Shown: piece by piece, positions 25,865 through 30,193 of the stretch
Numbering within the stretch: the stretch's first letter is position 1
Layout of the letters: each line of letters begins with the position of its first letter
Virus record (IMG/VR): IMGVR_UViG_3300030106_004485
Span: 4,943-35,135 of that record
Direction: 5' to 3' (one strand)
DNA length: 30,193 bases
DNA from: a virus
The notes under the pieces: model-generated
The model's input: the letters and a program-made list of their open reading frames with translations, nothing else
Database searches by the model: none
Told to the model about the DNA's origin: nothing
Translations under genes and position numbers: made by a program

Positions 25865-26301
25865 TGTTAAAATATATTTTTATGGCCTTGTTTATGTCTT
25901 GCGCTGTCAAGAAATATGATGAACCAAGGAGATACGAGGCGATGGAAAAGGTCGAACTTAACGAGGACTGGTATCATCACCTTAGAACAAAGCAAATCAG
26001 CGACAGTTTGTGTGTTGAGGGACTCATAAATCGACTTAAGAACTGGGATTGTGCAAAAATCAACGTTGAGAAGTTTGATTATCACATTGAAATTGAGTGC
26101 CAACGCCGAAACAACGAAACACGAGATACGTTTTGGGAGCGAAACGTGTTTATTATCAAAACACCAGTGTTTACAAAGAACGGACTCAAAGCTGTTAATG
26201 TTTACAAGAACCCAACCGTCATTTGTATTGACACAATTCAGTCTGTTGAGGTCATAAAATTCCAAGTTCCTGAGATTGAGAAAGTTAAAATCAAAAAATA
26301 G
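25864..26301 (+). CDS. Small lipoprotein of unknown function
   Basis: A 145-residue protein whose ATG shares one base with the preceding TAA. The leader M-L-K-Y-I-F-M-A-L-F-M-S-C gives a lipobox with Cys at 13. The mature part is charged, with three further Cys (S-L-C-V, W-D-C-A, E-C-Q-R), a beta-rich middle (FDYHIEIECQ, ERNVFIIKTPVF) and a basic end (VKIKK). No domain recognised. Third lipoprotein of the cluster. An o-spanin role is conceivable but the length and extra Cys do not support it strongly. Confidence 0.7.
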   Translation: MLKYIFMALFMSCAVKKYDEPRRYEAMEKVELNEDWYHHLRTKQISDSLCVEGLINRLKNWDCAKINVEKFDYHIEIECQRRNNETRDTFWERNVFIIKTPVFTKNGLKAVNVYKNPTVICIDTIQSVEVIKFQVPEIEKVKIKK

Positions 26302-26330
26302 TTGACAAAACAACCAAAACAGGTTATAAT
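26302..26330 (+). promoter_or_regulatory. Consensus promoter P28 before the HAD-Nudix gene
   Basis: TTGACA at 26302-26307, 17-nt spacer ending AGGT, TATAAT at 26325-26330: a perfect sigma70 consensus and the only member of the repeated family in the right-hand region. It begins one base after the stop of the upstream lipoprotein gene. Confidence 0.9.
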
Positions 26331-26345
26331 AAGAGAAACTGTATC

Positions 26346-27557
26346 ATGAATAAGACTATTACCTTTGATTTTGACAACACGATAGCTATGTCATACATGG
26401 ATGATAAATCCGAAAAGGTAAATTATATCTTTCAAGAATACAATGAGGATATTCTCGACCTAATTCGGTCTCATATCCAAAATCAAGATAGTGTATTTAT
26501 TGTCACATCGCGCATCGAAACGAAAGAGTCGATGTTTCCCGAGGACACCATACCAAAACACTTGGAAAGGTTGAATCTAGCTGGCTATTTCCTTCCAAAT
26601 AGACTATATTACACCAATTCTGAACCTAAGCTGAACACTCTTAGGCAGTTGGGCTCGGAAATGCACTATGATGACGATGTTGAGGAGATAACTCTTCTTC
26701 AAAAAGCTGGGATGAACGTCAAATCATCCCTTGATTTCTATTCTGATGTCCAAACTGTTGCCAAGTCAATAATTTTTGACTCCGAAGATAGGGTATTGCT
26801 TCTTCAAAGAACCGATGGGGGGCGCAAATGGGACCTTCCGGGTGGACACGTCAAGAGTATTGAGGCCGAGAGGGGTCTTTTGGGTGTGGAAAATGGTCTG
26901 GTTAGAGAGGTTGCGGAAGAAACGGGCCTTATTTTGCCGTTTCAGAAGCTTCAAGCACGCTTGACACACCATTGGCGTGGTAATGATATCGCTATTTATT
27001 CATTTTTGAGCAAACTACCGCATCCACAGCCCGAAATTGATTTAAATTTGCAGGATTTCCAAGAGAACGATAATTACATATGGGCAAATGCTGAAGAGAT
27101 TGAACAGTATTATAACAAATGTACCAGTCTTGTCAAGAGGATTATCGATATTATGAAGAAAAACAATGATAAGGTGACTGATTCACAAGCTTTACGTTAC
27201 ACAAAGGACGGAAAGCATCGTAAAATGAAGATGAGACTCATCGGACAGGGCGAAAACAAGAGTGATGGCGGTGGGCCATATACCGAAGACCCCGATATGG
27301 AACGCTCAAAGTCTGCTCCTCCTCTTGGTGAGGGCAAAAATAAAAAAAAACTAAAGATTAGAGTTAAGATTCGACCCAAATCTGATGATCTTGACGAGAA
27401 AAAGAAAAAAAAGAAGAAGAAAAAGAAGAAATCTCGTAGAAAGAGCAGAAGATCGCCCTATAGGGGCGTAGGATACGGTGGATATTACCCATTTCACAGC
27501 GTTTATGACAGCGGTGGAGACGCTGGCGGTGGTGATGGCGGGGGTGGTGGTGAATAA
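26346..27557 (+). CDS. HAD phosphatase - Nudix hydrolase fusion with basic and Gly-rich tail
   Basis: A 403-residue protein. Residues 1-135 are a HAD-like domain: D8-F-D10-N-T12 (motif I), I-V-T54-S55-R (motif II) and Y-D-D-D109-111 (motif IV). Residues 136-270 are a Nudix hydrolase: D-L-P-G-G-H-V at 163-169 and R187-E-V-A-E-E-T-G form the Nudix box, with about six extra residues between its G-x5-E and REV parts. The tail has S-K-S-A-P-P, a phage-type motif, then the beta tag KLKIRVKIR, eleven consecutive Lys with Arg/Ser, and a Tyr/Gly-rich end. Nudix enzymes cleave nucleoside diphosphate-X bonds; HAD domains remove phosphates. Together they may process one nucleotide substrate in two steps; this is inference. 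It has its own promoter. Confidence 0.85.
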   Translation: MNKTITFDFDNTIAMSYMDDKSEKVNYIFQEYNEDILDLIRSHIQNQDSVFIVTSRIETKESMFPEDTIPKHLERLNLAGYFLPNRLYYTNSEPKLNTLRQLGSEMHYDDDVEEITLLQKAGMNVKSSLDFYSDVQTVAKSIIFDSEDRVLLLQRTDGGRKWDLPGGHVKSIEAERGLLGVENGLVREVAEETGLILPFQKLQARLTHHWRGNDIAIYSFLSKLPHPQPEIDLNLQDFQENDNYIWANAEEIEQYYNKCTSLVKRIIDIMKKNNDKVTDSQALRYTKDGKHRKMKMRLIGQGENKSDGGGPYTEDPDMERSKSAPPLGEGKNKKKLKIRVKIRPKSDDLDEKKKKKKKKKKKSRRKSRRSPYRGVGYGGYYPFHSVYDSGGDAGGGDGGGGGE

Positions 27558-27559
27558 CC

Positions 27560-27868
27560 ATGTCAGAGGAGCAAGATGAAGCGACAACCGAGGCTATTGC
27601 CAAGTATGCTGCTACTTTATTAAAGCTCGTCCAGACAAAAGACAAAGGATTACTCCAAGCAATACACATAAAAGGTGAAGGATACGGCTGTTACTACTCC
27701 GTGAGTGATAAAAAGTTCTTATTGGTCCCTAAAAAAGGCGAAATGTATTTATTACCGTGGAAAAAGGATGAAAAGGGTCGATTTTTTGTATTTACGACTT
27801 ATAAATTCTCACAAGGGGCTGTTTTGATGATCCCAGAAGACGAATTAGAGATACTAGGGTTTAATTAA
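27560..27868 (+). CDS. Hypothetical 102-residue protein
   Basis: The ATG lies 2 nt after the fusion gene's stop. The protein M-S-E-E-Q-D-E-A-T-T-E-A-I-A-K-Y has an N-terminal helix followed by strands (HIKGEGYGCYYSVSDKKFLL, EMYLLPWKKD, GRFFVFTTYKF, GAVLMIPEDELEIL). The last part, ending E-D-E-L-E-I-L-G-F-N, recalls SH3-like barrels, but there is no V-G-D motif. No family recognised. Likely co-transcribed with the HAD-Nudix gene. Confidence 0.68.
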   Translation: MSEEQDEATTEAIAKYAATLLKLVQTKDKGLLQAIHIKGEGYGCYYSVSDKKFLLVPKKGEMYLLPWKKDEKGRFFVFTTYKFSQGAVLMIPEDELEILGFN

Positions 27869-28002
27869 TGGAATTTAACATCGATAAAGTGGTTTTTTTC
27901 CTCATTTCCGTCATGATGGGTATGTTTTCATACTCATTGTTCGGTTTTGAGCCGACAATCATCGTTATTTTACTATTTATAGTAGCTAAAATGAGGAATT
28001 AA
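27868..28002 (+). CDS. 44-residue membrane protein with two predicted spans
   Basis: The ATG shares one base with the previous stop. Sequence M-E-F-N-I-D-K-V then hydrophobic VFFLISVMMGMFSYSLFGF, a short F-E-P-T turn, and a second span IIVILLFIVA ending K-M-R-N. A hairpin membrane protein is predicted, the size of small holin-like or superinfection-exclusion peptides, with no direct evidence. The TACTATTTATAGTA motif lies within its second span codons. Confidence 0.62.
   Translation: MEFNIDKVVFFLISVMMGMFSYSLFGFEPTIIVILLFIVAKMRN
27971..27984 (+). promoter_or_regulatory. TACTATTTATAGTA motif, copy 2
   Basis: Identical to 18369-18382. Here it lies in the coding end of the 44-residue membrane protein gene, about 21 nt before the ATG at 28006, whose Shine-Dalgarno (GAGGAATTA) falls between. 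The position suits a transcription start for the 28006 gene, but coding constraint could also explain the sequence. Confidence 0.35.
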
Positions 28003-28005
28003 GCA

Positions 28006-28344
28006 ATGTTTATCACCGAAAGTCGCCTAAAACAGATAATTTTGGAAGAAATGGGTGCCCTAGAGGCCGAAAAACTCCAAAATATGGAGCCAGAAGGGTC
28101 GATGGTGAGGGATCAATTGCTCCAAATGGCTGAATATGCGACGTTTTTAGCCAATAATATGCCCGAAGACGCCCATTTGGCGGGTTGGGTACAGTCTAAA
28201 ATTACGCTTGCAAACGACTATATCAGCAAAGTAAAGCATTATTTAGAGGAAGAAATGGGGCCTCAAATGGGTGGTGGGTGCGGAGAACCCGAAGAAATGC
28301 CTGTTCCAGCCGTTGATGCAGTCGCTATTCAAGAAGAAACGTGA
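28006..28344 (+). CDS. Phage helical protein with ITESRLKQII N-terminus
   Basis: A 112-residue protein with GAGGAATTA before the ATG. It begins M-F-I-T-E-S-R-L-K-Q-I-I-L-E-E-M, the amphipathic helix type also at 20110. The core (DQLLQMAEYATFLANNMPED, then L-A-G-W-V-Q-S-K-I-T-L-A-N-D-Y-I-S-K-V-K-H-Y-L-E-E-E) matches a pattern I recall from marine phage proteins (W-V-Q-S-K-I-x-x-A-x-D-Y-I-x-x-V-x-H-Y-L). The tail is Gly/Pro-rich and acidic. Function unknown. Confidence 0.74.
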   Translation: MFITESRLKQIILEEMGALEAEKLQNMEPEGSMVRDQLLQMAEYATFLANNMPEDAHLAGWVQSKITLANDYISKVKHYLEEEMGPQMGGGCGEPEEMPVPAVDAVAIQEET

Positions 28345-28354
28345 CCTGATCTAT

Positions 28355-28371
28355 TGGATTAGGCTAATCCA
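28355..28371 (+). promoter_or_regulatory. 8-bp palindrome before the VOC gene
   Basis: TGGATTAG-G-CTAATCCA, perfect arms with one central base, directly before the AGAGGT ribosome-binding site of the ATG at 28381. No T-tract follows. It could be an operator, or a hairpin controlling translation. Confidence 0.5.
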
Positions 28372-28380
28372 GAGGTAAAA

Positions 28381-28719
28381 ATGACAACAGTTGACCATAT
28401 TGCGCTTCGTGTGCATGACTTAAACAAGGCTCGCAAATGGTATGAGGAAAATCTGAACGCTAAGGTGATCTTTAATAGCGAGTTCTATGTCAGAATGTCC
28501 CTTAATAACACAACTTTGGCACTTATTGACGAACAGAGGTATCTCCATAACCATATTGGGATACTTGTTGAAAACATTGACAATTTGCCAAAAAATGGAC
28601 AAAGAATTGAACATAGAGATGGAACAGTCGGAGTGTATGTCCGAGACCCTTTTGGCAATGTCATAGAATACATATGGTATTCCGAAGAGGCCAAAAGAAA
28701 AGTAAATGGCGAAACCTAG
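28381..28719 (+). CDS. VOC-superfamily (glyoxalase/fosfomycin-resistance type) protein
   Basis: A 112-residue single-domain VOC protein. The two beta-alpha-beta-beta-beta modules are visible: V-D-H6-I-A-L-R-V-H-D-L-N-K-A-R-K-W-Y-E-E-N-L and, later, H58-I-G-I-L-V-E-N-I, then V-R-D-P-F-G-N-V-I-E96-Y-I. H6, H58 and E96 are positioned as metal ligands, as in glyoxalase I, FosA/FosX and dioxygenases. The substrate cannot be told from sequence. Length is normal for the family. AGAGGT lies 6 nt before the ATG. The next gene overlaps the end by 14 nt. Confidence 0.82.
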   Translation: MTTVDHIALRVHDLNKARKWYEENLNAKVIFNSEFYVRMSLNNTTLALIDEQRYLHNHIGILVENIDNLPKNGQRIEHRDGTVGVYVRDPFGNVIEYIWYSEEAKRKVNGET

Positions 28720-28936
28720 ATTAATCGATTATATGAAGAAAAGGTTTATCGCCTATAATGTTTGTATAATCGATCCCCAAGCGGCTTGCGGTATGCGAAG
28801 GCAATCTATTGGTCCGTATACCAAAGAACACGCGTATAAAATAATGTTCGATCACCTAAGTAATGGTATATGCGCTTGGGTTGAAGAAGATTATGTCAAA
28901 GTCTCCATTGGGCGGAAGCCAACTAGAAAAATTTAA
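28706..28936 (+). CDS. Hypothetical basic 76-residue protein
   Basis: The ATG lies 14 nt inside the VOC gene, with AGAAAAG as a weak ribosome-binding site. Sequence M-A-K-P-R-L-I-D-Y-M-K-K-R-F-I-A-Y-N-V-C-I-I-D, then a G-P-Y-T-K-E-H-A-Y-K-I segment and strands (CAWVEEDYVKVSIGRK). No family recognised. The end overlaps the following gene by 44 nt in another frame. Confidence 0.62.
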   Translation: MAKPRLIDYMKKRFIAYNVCIIDPQAACGMRRQSIGPYTKEHAYKIMFDHLSNGICAWVEEDYVKVSIGRKPTRKI

Positions 28937-29141
28937 TATCGGAGACCTTGTATATTGGACAGAGTTTTGTTTTGATAGCAAATGCAGTCCGCCAGTTGAA
29001 GTGTTTCACGGAATAATACTTGGATTCATAACAGAATACAAGAGCGGCAGAGGTGTTTTGCTTGCTGATGTCTTACCTGTAAACAACAGTGTTTCGATTC
29101 AGATTGTAATTACGAAATTAAGAAGAGTAAAAACTAATTAA
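28893..29141 (+). CDS. VGD-family protein in the right-hand region
   Basis: An 82-residue protein with M-S-K-S-P-L-G-G-S-Q-L-E-K then F-N-I-G-D-L-V-Y-W, followed by VFHGIILGFITEY and G-V-L-L-A-D-V-L strands. The I-G-D-L-V-Y-W plus G-I-I-L-G layout fits the VGD family of the left region, and it is the only such copy to the right of 17 kb. GAAGAAGA precedes the ATG at 28893. It overlaps the upstream gene by 44 nt. Function unknown. Confidence 0.68.
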   Translation: MSKSPLGGSQLEKFNIGDLVYWTEFCFDSKCSPPVEVFHGIILGFITEYKSGRGVLLADVLPVNNSVSIQIVITKLRRVKTN

Positions 29142-29145
29142 TTAC

Positions 29146-30024
29146 ATGAACAGAGTAAGGCTTTTAAAAAACACAACTGACTTTAATGATTTTGAGGATC
29201 TCCTGCACAATTTTCTTGATTATGCTCAAAGCTATATGGGACTCAGGTCTGTGCCTGACATTGAGTTTATCCACGACGAGCAAAATGGAAAAAACATCTT
29301 GGGCAAAACCGCTCAATACGACCCCGGGACATCTGAGATCCATGTGTACTCTTACGGGAGACACCCAAAAGATATGCTGCGTTCCATTGCACATGAATTA
29401 GTTCACCATATGCAGAACGAACAAGGGCGCTTAAATGTTGGAGGTTATCACGGCCCGGGATATGCCCAGAAGAACCCTGCGCTAAGAGAAATTGAAAAAG
29501 AAGCGATGCTTAAATCAAACATATGTTTGCGAGACTGGGAAGATGGTCTAAAAGGCCAAAAACGAACTATTTACAAAGAATGGAGAAATAATACTATGTC
29601 TTTAAAAGAATGGAAAAACAAAGAGTTAAACACTCTCCTCGTTGAGAAATGGGGTTTTGGAAAAATTCAGGAAGCAAAAGAGGAAAAGGAAGAAGCTAAG
29701 GATAAAGAGAAGGAAGAAGGTGGGAAAAAAAAACACCCTCTTGATGTTGCTCCCCCACACACTGGAGAGCCTGATGAAGAAGACTTTGCTAAATTACGAA
29801 AAGATAAAGAAGAAGAGGAACTTGAAGAATCTGATAAACAAAAGACAGATGAGAAGGAACTCCCGGATGAACTTAAGACACCTACCGATCGCAACAGGAA
29901 GCAGGGACAGAACCCCTTCAAACCAAACAGTGACCTTGGCACTTTTGAAGAGCGTCTCGCAAAAGAGATTGCCACTAAGATGCTTCAAAACGAAAGTCTT
30001 ATGAAAAAACTAAGAGGAAAGTAA
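29146..30024 (+). CDS. Zinc metalloprotease with charged linker and phage C-terminal module
   Basis: A 292-residue protein. The zincin motif is I-A-H83-E84-L-V-H87-H, with an acidic R-E-I-E-K-E-A segment at 114-120 supplying the likely third ligand (E117 or E119). Residues 150-172 carry M-S-L-K-E-W-K-N-K-E-L-N-T-L-L-V-E-K-W-G-F-G, a module I recall from marine phage proteins. A very charged Lys/Glu linker (about 175-260) precedes a helical end (FEERLAKEIATKMLQNESLM). It could process virion proteins or attack host proteins; the target is unknown. The ATG lies 4 nt after the previous stop, with weak ribosome-binding signals. Confidence 0.82.
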   Translation: MNRVRLLKNTTDFNDFEDLLHNFLDYAQSYMGLRSVPDIEFIHDEQNGKNILGKTAQYDPGTSEIHVYSYGRHPKDMLRSIAHELVHHMQNEQGRLNVGGYHGPGYAQKNPALREIEKEAMLKSNICLRDWEDGLKGQKRTIYKEWRNNTMSLKEWKNKELNTLLVEKWGFGKIQEAKEEKEEAKDKEKEEGGKKKHPLDVAPPHTGEPDEEDFAKLRKDKEEEELEESDKQKTDEKELPDELKTPTDRNRKQGQNPFKPNSDLGTFEERLAKEIATKMLQNESLMKKLRGK

Positions 30025-30025
30025 A

Positions 30026-30193
30026 TTGAACGACGAGCAAAAGAAAATCATTGAGGTCACGACCCTCAAGCAACTGCTTGAGTTGTCTGCTGTTGGTGCT
30101 GTCTCTGGACATGTCAACCCCAAAAACAAAAGTGCCCGAGAAGAACTTGCGGGCGAAGAGCTTATTCGCAAATATATCCGCAAGAAATTACGC
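30026..30193 (+). CDS. Start of a phage LLELSAVGAVSG protein, cut by the window end
   Basis: The first 56 codons of a gene with a TTG start (AAGAGGAAAG upstream at good spacing), one base after the metalloprotease stop. It reads N-D-E-Q-K-K-I-I-E-V-T-T-L-K-Q-L-L-E-L-S-A-V-G-A-V-S-G-H-V, then E-E-L-I-R-K-Y-I-R-K-K-L-R. L-L-E-L-S-x-x-G-A-V-S-G followed by a basic R-K-Y-I-R helix is a pattern I recall from phage proteins of unknown function. The rest is beyond the window. Confidence 0.65.
   Translation, partial: MNDEQKKIIEVTTLKQLLELSAVGAVSGHVNPKNKSAREELAGEELIRKYIRKKLR

Noticed and set aside
25864-26301. Lipoprotein as an o-spanin
   Set aside because: It is longer than usual o-spanins, has extra Cys residues and is not next to an endolysin or a clear i-spanin.
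25867-26313. Minus-strand open frame of 148 codons opposite the lipoprotein gene
   Set aside because: Shadow of the AT-rich lipoprotein gene; the plus frame has a lipobox and tight coupling to its neighbours.
1-30193. tRNA genes, rRNA genes, transposase or integrase
   Set aside because: I saw no cloverleaf-like sequence with a T-loop GGTTCGAATCC, and no protein with transposase or recombinase motifs.

Overview
The window looks like part of a large tailed-phage genome, probably from a marine phage of a Gram-negative host. The evidence is very dense packing of small genes with 4- to 14-nt overlaps, many families I recall from marine and T4-like phages (MGYRS protein, CPPATQD Cys-rich protein, zincin with a C-terminal EWKNKELN motif, IITESRLKQII-type N-termini), and no housekeeping, tRNA or rRNA genes. 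I recognise no terminase, portal, capsid, polymerase or integrase, so genus and host cannot be assigned. The three lipoproteins imply a host with a Lol/lipoprotein pathway. All genes but one read rightward.

Region 1 (1-17.2 kb, moderate GC) is an accessory, early-type region built from repeated modules. I count 26 near-identical sigma70-like promoters on the plus strand (TTGACA, 16-17 nt, GGTTATATT or close variants). Each drives one to about five small genes. In eight cases the TGA stop of the preceding gene lies inside the TTGACA of the next promoter. About 23 of the small genes encode 50- to 100-residue paralogues starting M-K-V-G-D-L-V, predicted SH3/KOW-like mini-barrels. Where two sit in tandem, the Shine-Dalgarno and start codon of the second encode the conserved C-terminus (EVxNESR-stop) of the first. 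Between them lie two CCHC zinc-knuckle paralogues, a zinc-ribbon protein, several phage-conserved proteins of unknown function, small membrane peptides, and a MoxR-type AAA+ ATPase followed by a VWA/HExxH partner (about 10.0-12.4 kb).

Region 2 (15.1-17.9 kb) is the transition. It has low-coding stretches with palindromes (TGACA-N3-TGTCA, GGACA-N5-TGTCC), a 17-bp direct repeat and G/C-tract hairpins. It ends with the only minus-strand gene, which has its own copy of the promoter and is bracketed by 28-bp imperfect direct repeats.

Region 3 (17.9-30.2 kb, visibly more AT-rich) carries larger genes: a membrane coiled-coil protein, two WCI-domain paralogues, and a series of proteins with Lys-rich alternating beta-strand tags and Cys/Lys modules. 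It also has three lipoproteins with very short signal peptides (thioredoxin-like CPVC, VWA, unknown), a HAD-Nudix fusion with its own near-perfect promoter, a VOC/glyoxalase-like protein, a zinc metalloprotease and two tiny membrane proteins. This part resembles virion- or host-interaction-related late genes, but that is inference.
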